64,000 bases of DNA. Origin: an uncultured Paracoccaceae bacterium. Lineage in GTDB: Bacteria; Pseudomonadota; Alphaproteobacteria; Rhodobacterales; Rhodobacteraceae. The number at the start of each line of letters is the position of its first letter. Positions within the stretch are counted from its first letter, which is position 1. Below are positions 53,874 to 62,855 of this stretch, one piece after another. A model generated the notes under the pieces. It was not told the DNA's origin. It saw nothing but the letters and a program-made list of their open reading frames with translations, and did not search any database. Where the stretch lies: positions 62,001 through 126,000 of the forward strand of contig CAMFGW010000001.1 in the NCBI GenBank assembly GCA_945952025.1, read 5' to 3'. Made by a program: the position numbers and the translations under genes.

Positions 53874-54758
53874 ATGCTGAAACTGTCCGGCGTCCTGCCC
53901 GCCCTCGTCACGCCCTTCGATAGCGAAGGCCGCATCGACTTCGCCGCGCTTGGCGCCCACATGGCCAACCTGCGTGCAGCGGGCGTCGCGGGCTGGGTGC
54001 CCTGCGGATCGTCGGGTGAATACAACCTGATGAGCGACGAGGAACGCGACCAGGTTCTGCGCTTCGTCCACGATTTCGCGCGGCCGGGCGAGGTGCTGAT
54101 CGCCGGGACGAACGCGCCCTCGACCGCCGGGGTGATCGCCAACACCGCCAAGGCAAAAGCGCTCGGCTACCACGCGGTCCTTCTGGCCGTGCCCTTCTAC
54201 ACCAAGCCGACGCAGGCCGAAATCGTCAGCCATTTCAATGCGGTAACGGATGCGACCGGGATGGATGTGGTGCTTTATTCCTACCCGGACAAGGATGGGG
54301 TCGAAATCGGGTATGAGGCGCTGGATGCGCTGGCCGACAATCCGCATATCATCGGGATCAAGGAATCCTCGGGCGTCCTGCAACGCGCCATCGGCATCTC
54401 GACCCGCTACGCGGGCCGGGTGCAGCTCGTGTCCGGCTCGGACGACATCGCGCTCGATTTCATGCTCTGGGGTGCCGAGGCCTGGATCTGCGGGCCGGCG
54501 AACTGCATGGCGAGTGCGGTGTGCGAGATGGACCGCCGCTTCCGCGCGGGCGACCTGGCGGGCGCCAAGGAGGTGATGGTGCGGATGTGGCCCGCCATGA
54601 ACATCCTGGAATCGGGCAAGTTCGTGCAGAAGCTGAAACATGGCTGCGCGCTGCAGGGCACACCCGTCGGCGAGTGCCGCCTGCCGTTCGGCCCCCTGAC
54701 CGACGCCGAAAAGGCCGAGTTCGCGAGCGCGATGCAACCGCTCCTGTCGCGCGGCTGA
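53874..54758 (+). CDS. Dihydrodipicolinate synthase/N-acetylneuraminate lyase family protein, candidate 1-pyrroline-4-hydroxy-2-carboxylate deaminase
   Basis: Class I aldolase-fold protein. 294 residues. GVLPALVTPFDSEGRIDF at the N-terminus, PCGSSGEYNLMSDEER, the active-site Tyr in VVLYSYPD and the Schiff-base Lys in IIGIKESSG. The family includes DapA, sugar-acid lyases and the hydroxyproline-pathway deaminase. Because FAD oxidoreductase and proline racemase-family genes follow, the deaminase is the best guess. ATG 53874 has GGGAG 6 nt upstream. The next gene starts 3 bp after. Confidence 0.85.
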   Translation: MLKLSGVLPALVTPFDSEGRIDFAALGAHMANLRAAGVAGWVPCGSSGEYNLMSDEERDQVLRFVHDFARPGEVLIAGTNAPSTAGVIANTAKAKALGYHAVLLAVPFYTKPTQAEIVSHFNAVTDATGMDVVLYSYPDKDGVEIGYEALDALADNPHIIGIKESSGVLQRAIGISTRYAGRVQLVSGSDDIALDFMLWGAEAWICGPANCMASAVCEMDRRFRAGDLAGAKEVMVRMWPAMNILESGKFVQKLKHGCALQGTPVGECRLPFGPLTDAEKAEFASAMQPLLSRG

Positions 54759-54761
54759 GCG

Positions 54762-55997
54762 ATGTCGACGCTGGTCATCGGCGCCGGCATCATCGGCATG
54801 GCGATTGCGCATGAGTTGCAGCGGCGGGGCGAGCCGGTCGTGCTGGTCGACCGCGACGGGCCGGGCATGGGTGCGTCTTTCGGCAACATGGCCTCGATCG
54901 CGGTGACGGAATTCCTGCCGTCCTCGCGCCCGGCGGTCTGGCGGCAGATCCCCGGCTGGATGCTCGACCCCGAAGGGCCGGTGCGGGTCCGGCCGGGCTA
55001 CATGCCAAGGCTTTTCCCGTGGTTCCTGCGCTTCGTCGCCGCCTCGCGACCGCGCAGGCTGGCCGCGATCGAGGCGGCGGGTGCTGCGCTTTGCCAGCGC
55101 GCCCTGCCCGACTGGCTGGCACTTCTGCGCGAGACGGGGCTTGAGGATCAGATCAGCGACGAGGGCTGCCTGTCGCTTTACGCCGACGCGGCGGAGTTTC
55201 GCGCCGACCGCGACCATATCGCCCTTCTTGACCGCTTCGGCCTTGCCTACGAGGTGTTGGATGGCCCGGCACTTCGGGCGTTGGAGCCATCGCTTTCAGA
55301 CCGGATCGGCATGGGCGTCCTTTTCCCGCAGAACCGCTCGGTCAGGGACCCCTACCGGCTGGTCCTGGCCCTGGCCGAACGCTTCATGGCGCTTGGCGGG
55401 CGGGTCGAAGCGGGGACGATCGCCGGCATCACGCGGGGCGCGCGCTTCGAGGGTGTGCGGCTTGCCGACGACCGCCACCTGACCGCCGACCGGCTAGTGA
55501 TCGCGGCGGGGGCCTGGTCGGGGCGGCTGTCCGCGATGCTGGGCGAGCCGATCCCGATGGAGACCGAGCGCGGCTATCACACGCAGATCGACGGGGATGC
55601 GGGGGTGACGCTTCGCCATTCGCTCATCTGGCCGGCGCGGGCCTTCATGGTCACGCCCACCGCGGGCGGCATCCGCATCGGCGGCACGGTCGAGATGGCG
55701 GGGCTGACTGCCGCGCCGGACTACCGGCGGGCGCGGGTGACGGTGAAGCGGGCGAAAGAGGCGCTGCCGGGCCTTGTTGCGGAGCCGCGCAGCGAGTGGA
55801 TGGGCCATCGCCCGGCGCTGCCGGACACGATCCCGATCCTGTCGGCCAGCGCCAGGACGCCCGGCGTCTTTTACGCGACCGGCCACGGCCACCTGGGCCT
55901 GACCGAGGCCGCGACGACTGCGCGGCTCATGGGGCAGCTCATCACGGGCGCTCGGCCCGATCTTGACCTGACCCCCTATCGGGTCGACAGGTTCTGA
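54762..55997 (+). CDS. FAD-dependent D-amino acid dehydrogenase-like oxidoreductase (DadA/D-hydroxyproline dehydrogenase type)
   Basis: DAO-fold flavoprotein. 411 residues. FAD motif LVIGAGIIGMAIAHEL at the N-terminus, GASFGNMASIAV, LVIAAGAWSGRLSAMLG, PMETERGYHTQI and the C-terminal WMGHRPALPDTIPIL with ATGHGHLGLT. This is the DadA/HypO pattern. In a hydroxyproline pathway it would oxidise cis-4-hydroxy-D-proline to pyrroline-4-hydroxy-2-carboxylate, passing electrons to the respiratory chain. The substrate is inferred from neighbours only. Confidence 0.87.
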   Translation: MSTLVIGAGIIGMAIAHELQRRGEPVVLVDRDGPGMGASFGNMASIAVTEFLPSSRPAVWRQIPGWMLDPEGPVRVRPGYMPRLFPWFLRFVAASRPRRLAAIEAAGAALCQRALPDWLALLRETGLEDQISDEGCLSLYADAAEFRADRDHIALLDRFGLAYEVLDGPALRALEPSLSDRIGMGVLFPQNRSVRDPYRLVLALAERFMALGGRVEAGTIAGITRGARFEGVRLADDRHLTADRLVIAAGAWSGRLSAMLGEPIPMETERGYHTQIDGDAGVTLRHSLIWPARAFMVTPTAGGIRIGGTVEMAGLTAAPDYRRARVTVKRAKEALPGLVAEPRSEWMGHRPALPDTIPILSASARTPGVFYATGHGHLGLTEAATTARLMGQLITGARPDLDLTPYRVDRF

Positions 55998-56024
55998 GGG
56001 GACGGAAAGAGGGGGCACGGGATC

Positions 56025-57041
56025 ATGCGTTGGCAGCGGACCTTGCAGACGGTCGACGTGCATTGCGCGGGCGAGATCGGGCGCGTCATCACCGGCGGCG
56101 TCCTGAACGTGCCGGGCGCGACCATGGCGGAAAAGCTGCACCACCTGAACGCGGTCGACGACAGGTTGCGCCGGTTCCTCTGTTCCGAGCCGCGGTCGGG
56201 CCCTGCGGGGTCCTTCTGCCTGCTCACGCCCGCGACCGACCCGCGCGCGGATGTGGGCCTTGTCATCCTGCAGCCGGATCAGGCCCATGCCATGTCCGGG
56301 TCGAACGCCATGTGCGCGACGACGGCGCTTCTGGAAACCGGCATGGTGGCGATGGTCGAGCCCACCTCGCGCGTGGTCTTCGACACGGCAGCGGGGCTGG
56401 TAACGGCAACGGCGACCAGCCATGCGGGCAAGGTCACGCGCGTCACGCTCGACATGCCGCCGGCCTTCGTCGCGGGGCTCGACCGGGTGGTCGAGACGCC
56501 GGACTGGGGCCCGGTGCGCTATGACCTGTGCTTCGGCGGCATCTTCTATGCGTTAGTCGACGTGGATCAGCTGGGGATGACGATTCGTCCGCAAGAGGCG
56601 CGCGATCTGGCCATGGCAGGGGTCCGGCTGCATGCCCTGATCGCGGCGGCCGAACCGGCGCTGCATCCCACCGTCCCGGCGCTGAACGGGCTGTCCTACG
56701 TCATGTTCCGCAGCGCCGAGCCCGACGGAGCGCTGCGCACCTGCACCACGCTTCGCCCCGGACGTGCCGACCGTTCGCCCTGCGGCACGGGGTCGAACTC
56801 GAACATGGCGTCGCAAGCCGCACGGGGTCGGGTCAGGCCGGGGGACAAGGTGGTCTCACGCTCGATCATCGGCGGCGAGTTCGTGACCGAGTTTGTCGAG
56901 GAAACCGCCATCGGCCCCTACAGGGCGACCCGCAACCGCGTGTCGGGGCAGGCCTGGATCTACGGGATGAGCCAGATCGGGCTCGACCCCTCGGACCCCT
57001 TCCCCGAGGGCTTCACGCTCTCGGACACCTGGGGAGGCTGA
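56025..57041 (+). CDS. Proline racemase family protein (4-hydroxyproline 2-epimerase or 3-hydroxyproline dehydratase-like)
   Basis: 338 residues. DVHCAGEIGRVITGG and LNAVDDRLRRFLCSEPRG-like segments are family hallmarks. The first catalytic position is serine: HAMSGSNAMC (Ser91) where racemases have MCGH. The second catalytic Cys is kept in DRSPCGTGSNSNMA (Cys253). Known members are Cys/Cys (racemases, epimerases), Ser/Cys, or Cys/Thr (trans-3-hydroxyproline dehydratase). A Ser/Cys pair is compatible with an epimerase but does not prove it. Same operon as the FAD oxidoreductase and DapA-like gene. Confidence 0.87.
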   Translation: MRWQRTLQTVDVHCAGEIGRVITGGVLNVPGATMAEKLHHLNAVDDRLRRFLCSEPRSGPAGSFCLLTPATDPRADVGLVILQPDQAHAMSGSNAMCATTALLETGMVAMVEPTSRVVFDTAAGLVTATATSHAGKVTRVTLDMPPAFVAGLDRVVETPDWGPVRYDLCFGGIFYALVDVDQLGMTIRPQEARDLAMAGVRLHALIAAAEPALHPTVPALNGLSYVMFRSAEPDGALRTCTTLRPGRADRSPCGTGSNSNMASQAARGRVRPGDKVVSRSIIGGEFVTEFVEETAIGPYRATRNRVSGQAWIYGMSQIGLDPSDPFPEGFTLSDTWGG

Positions 57042-57044
57042 GGC

Positions 57045-57797
57045 ATGAAGCTGAGCGGCCAGACCATCCTTGTCACCGGCGCGACCGGGGCCATCGGGCA
57101 GGCCATCTGCCGGGCACTGGTGGTCGAAGGCGCGCGGGTCGTCGCGCAGTATGGCCGGAACCGGGGCGCGGCCGATGCGCTGCTGGCCGATCTTGGCCAG
57201 GCAGCCCGCATCCTGCCGGCCGACCTGTCGGACCCTGAGGCGCCGACCGCGCTCTGGCAGGCCGCCGTCGCGGCCGAGGGGCGGGTGACGGGGCTGGTGA
57301 ACAACGCCGGCATCCGCAGCGAGGTGCCGGTCAATGCGCCCCTTGCCGACTGGCAGCGCGTCTGGGCGCGCGAGATGCAGGTGAACTTCCTTGCCGCCGT
57401 CGACCTGACGCGCGCGGCGATCCTGCATTTCCGCCAGATTGGCGGCGGCCGCATCCTGAACATGGCCAGCCGCGCGGGCCAGCGGGGCTATGCGTCGAAC
57501 GCCATGGCCTATGGCGCCTCGAAAGCCGCGCTCATCAACCTGACGAAGTCGGTGGCGCAGAGCCACGGGGCCGAAGGGATCACGGCCCTTGCCCTCGCGC
57601 CCGGCTGGGTGCGCACGGACATGGCCGAGGATTTCATCGCCCGGCATGGCGCGGCGGTGGCCCTTGGCGGCATCCCCGTCGGGCGCATGGCCGAACCGGA
57701 CGAGATCGGCGAACTTGTGGCCTTTGCCTTCCGACCCGCGCAGGCCTCGCTCAACGGCGCAGTCCTTGACGTGAATGGCGGCAGTTACCTGCGGTAG
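57045..57797 (+). CDS. Short-chain dehydrogenase/reductase (first of two)
   Basis: Classical SDR, 250 residues. Cofactor motif TGATGAIGQ near residue 13, NNAG in GLVNNAGIRSEVP, catalytic Ser in NMASRAGQRG and YGASK (Tyr-x-x-x-Lys). The C-terminal LAPGWVRTDMAEDF is normal. It starts 4 bp after the racemase-family gene. The substrate is unknown; a hydroxy or keto intermediate of the operon is plausible. Confidence 0.9.
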   Translation: MKLSGQTILVTGATGAIGQAICRALVVEGARVVAQYGRNRGAADALLADLGQAARILPADLSDPEAPTALWQAAVAAEGRVTGLVNNAGIRSEVPVNAPLADWQRVWAREMQVNFLAAVDLTRAAILHFRQIGGGRILNMASRAGQRGYASNAMAYGASKAALINLTKSVAQSHGAEGITALALAPGWVRTDMAEDFIARHGAAVALGGIPVGRMAEPDEIGELVAFAFRPAQASLNGAVLDVNGGSYLR

Positions 57798-57806
57798 GAG
57801 AGACGG

Positions 57807-58559
57807 ATGCGGTTTCAGGACAAGGTGGTCGTGGTCACGGGGGCCGCGGGCGGCATCGGCACGGCGATTGCCGGGCGCTTCGCGGCCGAGGGCGCGCGGG
57901 TCGTCGTCAGCGACGTGAGGGCCGAGGGGGTGGAAGAGACCGCCGCCGGCATCCGCAGCGCGGGCGGCAAGGCGCGCGGCGTGGTCGCCGACATCGGGAC
58001 GGCCGCCGGGTGTCGGGGGCTGATCGCGGACGTGCTGGCGGTCGAGGGCCAGGTGGACGTCCTGTGCAACAACGCGGGCATCAACCGGCGAGGGGCGCTA
58101 CTGGCGCTCAGCGACGAGGATTGGGACCTGTCCTTCGCGGTCAACCTGGATGCGATGTTCCACCTTTGCCGCGCGGCGCTGCCGCCCATGATCGCGGCCG
58201 GCGGCGGGGCCATCGTCAACACTGCCTCGCAATGGGGGCTGCATCCGGCGCCCGGCCATATCGCCTACAACGTGACCAAGGCGGCAGTGGCGAGTTTCAC
58301 CCAGAACCTTGCGCGCGACTACGCGCCCCAGAAGATCCGCGTCAACGCCGTCTGCCCCGGAGAGATCCATACCCCGATGCTCGAAGCCGGGGTTAAGCGA
58401 TCGGGGCGCACCATCGCCGATCTGGACCGGATGGTGCCCTTCGGCCGGATCGGCCGGCCGGACGAGGTGGCGGCACTGGTCGCCTTCCTCGCCTCGGACG
58501 AGGCGGCCTTCATGTGCGGGTCGCTGGTCGAGATCACCGGCGCGCAGGCGGTGGCGTGA
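57807..58559 (+). CDS. Short-chain dehydrogenase/reductase (second of two)
   Basis: Classical SDR, 250 residues, distinct from its neighbour. Cofactor motif TGAAGGIGT, acidic VVVSDVRAEG after beta-2 suggesting NAD preference, NNAG in LCNNAGINRRG, catalytic Ser in NTASQWG, YNVTK (Tyr-x-x-x-Lys). AGGAGAGACGG precedes ATG 57807. The stop overlaps the next start by one base. Two SDRs in tandem in a hydroxyproline-like operon are unusual. Confidence 0.9.
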   Translation: MRFQDKVVVVTGAAGGIGTAIAGRFAAEGARVVVSDVRAEGVEETAAGIRSAGGKARGVVADIGTAAGCRGLIADVLAVEGQVDVLCNNAGINRRGALLALSDEDWDLSFAVNLDAMFHLCRAALPPMIAAGGGAIVNTASQWGLHPAPGHIAYNVTKAAVASFTQNLARDYAPQKIRVNAVCPGEIHTPMLEAGVKRSGRTIADLDRMVPFGRIGRPDEVAALVAFLASDEAAFMCGSLVEITGAQAVA

Positions 58560-59323
58560 TGCGGGTGGGCTTCATCGGTGTGGGCGCGATCACGGCAGCC
58601 ATGGTCACGGGGCTGAAGGGGTCGGCCCTGGCCGATTGGCCCATCGTCCTGTCGCCCCGCAACGTCGATGTAGCGCGAGGGCTGGCCGCCAGCCTGCCCG
58701 GCGTGACGGTCGCGGCCAGCAACCAGGCGGTCGCCGACGGGTCGGATGTGCTGGTACTGGCCGTGCGCCCGCAGGTCGCGGCCGAGGTTCTGTCGGGCCT
58801 GAGGGTCCGCCCCGACCAGACGGTCATCAGCCTGATAGCGGCGACGGCGGCGGCCGATATCGCCTGCTGGACCGGCGCACGCGAGGTCTGCCGGGCGATC
58901 CCCCTGCCCTTCGTTGCCGAACGCAGCGACGTGACCCCGGTCTTTCCGCCGCTGCCGGTGGCGATGGAGCTCTTCGGCGCACTCGGCATCGCGCTCCCGG
59001 TCCGGGATCAGGCGAGTTTCGACCTTTACGGGGCGCTCAGCGCGCTGATGGAGACCTATTTCGGCCTGCTTGGCGGCCTGTCCGACTGGTCCGTGCAGCA
59101 CGGCCTGCCGGAAGGCGAGGCTCGGGCCTACCTTGCCGGGCTGTTCCTGAACCTGTCCCGCGTCGCCGCGACCAGCCCCTTGAGTTTCGAGGCGCTGAGG
59201 GCGGCCCACTCGACTGAGGGCGGCCTGAATGAACAGGTCCACCGGGATTTCGTGCTGAACGGCGGGCCAGAGGCGCTGGCCCGCGCGCTCGACCGGGTGC
59301 TTCTGCGGATCACTGCGGCCTAG
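58559..59323 (+). CDS. Pyrroline-5-carboxylate reductase (ProC)-like protein
   Basis: 254-residue Rossmann protein of the ProC/NADP oxidoreductase group. GFIGVGAITAAMVTGL at the N-terminus, VLVLAVRPQVAAEVLSGL and VISLIAATAAADI, then CRAIPLPFVAERSD where canonical ProC has RxMPNTP. The C-terminal helical part, with PEGEARAYLAGLFLNLSRVA, is ProC-like. The altered RAIPLP motif indicates a substrate other than plain P5C, perhaps another cyclic imine. It ends the operon; the convergent permease gene overlaps by 4 nt. Confidence 0.85.
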   Translation: MRVGFIGVGAITAAMVTGLKGSALADWPIVLSPRNVDVARGLAASLPGVTVAASNQAVADGSDVLVLAVRPQVAAEVLSGLRVRPDQTVISLIAATAAADIACWTGAREVCRAIPLPFVAERSDVTPVFPPLPVAMELFGALGIALPVRDQASFDLYGALSALMETYFGLLGGLSDWSVQHGLPEGEARAYLAGLFLNLSRVAATSPLSFEALRAAHSTEGGLNEQVHRDFVLNGGPEALARALDRVLLRITAA

Positions 59324-60231
59324 GGTCCGAACGGCTCGCCCAGCGAGGCGACGCCGTTGATCTTCAAAAGCCGCTTGTTCGACGAGATGATGCCCAGGAC
59401 AATGATGGTCACGATGTAGGGCAGGCTCGCCAGGAATTGCGAGTTGAGGCTGACGCCCGAGGCTTGCGCCGCAAGCCCCCCAAGCGACACGGCGCCGAAG
59501 AGGACGGCGCCGAAGAAGACGCGGCCGGTCATCCAGGTCGCGAAGACCACAAGCGCCAGCGCGATCCAGCCGCGCCCGGCGATCATGCCCTCGGCCCAAA
59601 GCGGCGTATAGACGGTCGAGGCATAGGCGCCCGCGAACCCGGCCATCAGCCCGCCGAACGCGACCGCACCATAACGGATCGCCAGCACCGGATAGCCGAT
59701 GGCGCGCGCGGCGCCGGGGTTTTCGCCCACCGCGCGGATCACGAGGCCGAGTTTCGTGAAGCGCAGCGCATACCAGAGCCCCAGCGTCGCCAGGAGCGTC
59801 AGCCAGACGATCGGGTCCTGCTGGAAAAGCCCGCCCGCGACGGGCAGGTCGGCCAGCCCCGGCACCGCGATCTTCGGCAGGCCGGTGACGGTCGTGCTTT
59901 CGTAGGTCTTGCCGAAAAGGGCCGACAGCCCCTCGCCCAGGATGGCGATGGCAAGGCCCGCCGCGACTTGGTTGGCGCGCAAGGACAGCGCGAGCCAGGC
60001 AAAGACCAGCGCCAGCGCCATGCCCGCGACGCCGGCGGCGAGGAAGCCCGCTGCATGGCCGCCCCCCTGGTGGACGATGATGAAGGCGACGACGGCGCCG
60101 AAGGCCATCATCCCCTCGATCCCCAGGTTCAGGACGCCGGAACGTTCGGCCACCAGTTCGCCCAGTGCGGCCAGCAGGAAGGGGGTCGCGGCAGCGAGCA
60201 TGCCGGCGATGATGAAGGCAAGGCCGCTCAT
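59320..60231 (-). CDS. ABC transporter permease (BMP/nucleoside-type, second permease)
   Basis: Inner-membrane permease of the branched-chain/simple-sugar (NupQ/YufQ-like) group. 303 residues, about eight to nine helices. LVAERSGVLNLGIEGMMAFGAVVAFI is the hallmark of this subfamily; NQVAAGLAIAILGEGLSALFG and KLGLVIRAVGENPGAARAIGYPV follow. The ATG at 60231 overlaps the stop of the other permease (ATGA). It is the last gene of the transporter operon. Confidence 0.92.
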   Translation of the reverse strand: MSGLAFIIAGMLAAATPFLLAALGELVAERSGVLNLGIEGMMAFGAVVAFIIVHQGGGHAAGFLAAGVAGMALALVFAWLALSLRANQVAAGLAIAILGEGLSALFGKTYESTTVTGLPKIAVPGLADLPVAGGLFQQDPIVWLTLLATLGLWYALRFTKLGLVIRAVGENPGAARAIGYPVLAIRYGAVAFGGLMAGFAGAYASTVYTPLWAEGMIAGRGWIALALVVFATWMTGRVFFGAVLFGAVSLGGLAAQASGVSLNSQFLASLPYIVTIIVLGIISSNKRLLKINGVASLGEPFGP

Positions 60232-61319
60232 GCCCGGACCTCCTGCGGCGGTCGCCACTGGATGCGGAAGCGCACCAGCGTGATGGCCGCCAGGTAGAAG
60301 ACCAGAAGGCTGCCCTGAAAGACCTCGACCGCCGCTTTCGGCAGGTCGGCCGACACCATGGCATTGTCGCCGCCGATGTTCAGCGCGGCGATCAGAAGCG
60401 ACGAGAAGATGATGCCGATCGGGTGCAGGCCGCCCAGATAGGCCACGATGATCGCCGTGTAGCCGTAGCCCGAACTGACCGACCTTTGCAGCTGGCCCAA
60501 GGGGCCCGCCACCTCGGCCGCGCCTGCAAGGCCGGCCGCGAAGCCGCCGATCAGCAGCGACAGCCACACGGCGCGCCCTTCGGAAAAGCCGGCGTAGGCG
60601 GTGGCGTGCGGGGCAAGGCCGCCCACCAGAAGCTGATAGCCCTGAAAGCTTTTCTGCATGTAGAGGTAGATCAGCCCGGCCCAGACGAAGGCCAGGATCA
60701 GCGCCACGTTGACCCGCGTGCCGGGGATGAGCGTCGGCAGGATCGCGTCGTTCTGGAACATGACCGATTGCGGGAAGTTGAAGCCCATCGGATCCTTCCA
60801 GGGGCCGACCAGGAGGTAATTCAGAAGCTGCGCGGCAATCAGGCTCATCATCAGCGTGACGAGGATTTCCGAGGCATTGAGCCGGACCCGCCAGAAGGCC
60901 GGGACCGTGGCCCAAAGCGCGCCGCCGATGCCCCCCAGAAGCAGCATCAGGGCCCAGATCCAGCCGCCGGTCGCTTCAGGGAACCAGACCGGGATCGAGG
61001 CTGCGAAGATCGCGCCCAGGATGAACTGGCCCTCGGCGCCGATGTTGATGACCTTGGCGCGGAAGCCTACGGCGAGGCCTTCGGCGATCAGCAGGAGGGG
61101 CGTCAACTTCAAGAGCACTTCGGAGAAAGACGACCAGGAGACGAAGGGCTCTACCAGCATCGCATAGAAGACGGCCGCCGGGTCCTTGCCCATGGCGATA
61201 TAGAGCAGGAAGTTGACCAGCCCGGCGGCCAGCAGGGCCGCGAGCGGCGCCAGAAGCGCCGCGCGACGCGAGGCGCCGTCGCGCCGGATCAGGCGCAGGC
61301 GGAAGGGCAGCTCGGTCAT
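60228..61319 (-). CDS. ABC transporter permease (BMP/nucleoside-type, first permease)
   Basis: 363-residue permease partner, NupP/YufP-like, longer at the N-terminus (basic RLRLIRRDGASRRAALLAPLAAL). Family segments: LLIAEGLAVGFRAKVINIGAEGQFILGAI, RVRLNASEILVTLMMSLIAAQLLNYLL, YAGFSEGRAVWLSLLIGGFAAGLAGA and SGYGYTAIIVAYLGGLHPIGII. It overlaps the ATPase gene by 4 nt. Confidence 0.92.
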   Translation of the reverse strand: MTELPFRLRLIRRDGASRRAALLAPLAALLAAGLVNFLLYIAMGKDPAAVFYAMLVEPFVSWSSFSEVLLKLTPLLLIAEGLAVGFRAKVINIGAEGQFILGAIFAASIPVWFPEATGGWIWALMLLLGGIGGALWATVPAFWRVRLNASEILVTLMMSLIAAQLLNYLLVGPWKDPMGFNFPQSVMFQNDAILPTLIPGTRVNVALILAFVWAGLIYLYMQKSFQGYQLLVGGLAPHATAYAGFSEGRAVWLSLLIGGFAAGLAGAAEVAGPLGQLQRSVSSGYGYTAIIVAYLGGLHPIGIIFSSLLIAALNIGGDNAMVSADLPKAAVEVFQGSLLVFYLAAITLVRFRIQWRPPQEVRA

Positions 61320-62851
61320 GAGTGAGCTCTTTCGTCGCCGCCGCCTGTGCCTTCACGCGTGCCGACCATGTAGCGCCCCACCTCCTGCACGTCCGTCTCG
61401 GCGATGCGGAGCGAGGGCGACAACCGCCCCTCGCGGATCACCATCACTCGGTCGCAGATTTCGAACAGTTCCTCGATCTCTTCCGAGATGACGAAGATGG
61501 CGCAGCCCTGGTTGCGCAGCTCGACCAGCCGGCGCCGGATCGCGGTCGCCGCCCCGATGTCGACGCCCCAGGTCGGCTGCGCGACGAACAGAAGCCGGGG
61601 CGCCAGCATCAGTTCGCGCCCGACGATGAATTTCTGCAGGTTGCCGCCCGAAAGCGCGCCCGCCTCGGCCTCGGGCCCCGGGGCGCGCACGTCGAATTCC
61701 TCGATGCAGCGGCGGGTGAAGGCCGCCTCGCGCGTGCGGTCGATCAGCCCGTTGCGGACCAGGCCCAGCCGGTGCGCCGTCAGAAGGCTGTTGTCGGCGA
61801 GCGACATGTCCGGCACCGCGCCGCGCCCAAGCCGTTCTTCCGGCACGAAGGCAAAGCCAAGCTCGCGCCGGTCGGCCGCACCCCGGTCGCCCACGGGCCG
61901 GCCCATCATCCGCACCCGTTCGGCGTCGGCGCGCGGCAGGGTCCATTCGCCGGAAATCAGCCGCGTCAGTTCGGCCTGCCCGTTCCCCGACACGCCGGCA
62001 AGTCCCAGGACCTCGCCCGTGCGGACCTCGAACGACATGTCCGCAAGGGCCATGGCGAAGGGGTCGTCGGGCCGGTGGTTCAGCCGGTCGACCTGCAACA
62101 GCACCTCGCCCGGCGCCAGGCTGCGGGCATGGGCCATTTCGGGCATGGCGTGGCCGATCATCATCCGGGCCAGCGCGTGGGCGTCATGGCCGCGCGGATC
62201 GACATTGTCCACGACCGTGCCCGCGCGCAGGATCGTCGCCCGGTCACAGATCGCGCGCACCTCGTCGAGCTTGTGCGAGATGAAGAGGATCGACACCCCG
62301 CCTTCCTTCAGCCTTTGCAGCGTCTGAAACAGCCGCTCGACCGACTGCGGCGGCAGGACCGAGGTCGGCTCGTCCAGGATCAGTAGGCGCGGGTCGGTCA
62401 TCAGGCAGCGGATGATCTCGACCCGCTGGCGCTCGCCGACCGACAGGGCATGGACATAAGCCTGCGGGTCGACATCCAGCCCGAAGGTCTGGCCAAGCGT
62501 GCGGATGCGCTGGCCAAGGTCGGCCTTGGTGCCGGGAACGACGAGCGAGATGTTCTCGACCACCGTCAGCGTGTCGAACAGGGAAAAGTGCTGGAACACC
62601 ATGCCGATCCCGGCGCGCCGCGCCTCGGCGGGCGAGGTGACGCGCAAGGGGGCGCCGCGCCACAGGATCTCGCCCGCGTCGGGCGTCTCGACCCCGTAGA
62701 TCAGCTTCATCAGGGTGGATTTGCCCGCGCCGTTCTCGCCCAATATGGCATGGATCGACCCCTCGGCCACCTCGAGGTCGATCGCATGGTTGGCCCGGAC
62801 AGAGCCGTAGCTCTTGCCCAGGCCCCGAAGGGTGAGAAGCGGCGAGGGCAA
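61316..62851 (-). CDS. ABC transporter ATP-binding protein (two ABC domains)
   Basis: 511-residue double-ATPase of the RbsA/NupO type. Domain 1: Walker A GENGAGKSTLMKLIYG, Q-loop region GMVFQHFSLF, signature LSVGERQRVEIIRCL, Walker B LLILDEPTSVL. Domain 2: Walker A region modified to GVSGNGQAELTRLISG, signature LSGGNLQKFIVGREL and LLFVAQPTWGVDIGA. The loss of the canonical Lys/Ser in the second Walker A is usual for this family. It starts 4 bp after the binding-protein gene. Confidence 0.94.
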   Translation of the reverse strand: MPSPLLTLRGLGKSYGSVRANHAIDLEVAEGSIHAILGENGAGKSTLMKLIYGVETPDAGEILWRGAPLRVTSPAEARRAGIGMVFQHFSLFDTLTVVENISLVVPGTKADLGQRIRTLGQTFGLDVDPQAYVHALSVGERQRVEIIRCLMTDPRLLILDEPTSVLPPQSVERLFQTLQRLKEGGVSILFISHKLDEVRAICDRATILRAGTVVDNVDPRGHDAHALARMMIGHAMPEMAHARSLAPGEVLLQVDRLNHRPDDPFAMALADMSFEVRTGEVLGLAGVSGNGQAELTRLISGEWTLPRADAERVRMMGRPVGDRGAADRRELGFAFVPEERLGRGAVPDMSLADNSLLTAHRLGLVRNGLIDRTREAAFTRRCIEEFDVRAPGPEAEAGALSGGNLQKFIVGRELMLAPRLLFVAQPTWGVDIGAATAIRRRLVELRNQGCAIFVISEEIEELFEICDRVMVIREGRLSPSLRIAETDVQEVGRYMVGTREGTGGGDERAHS

Positions 62852-62855
62852 GGGC

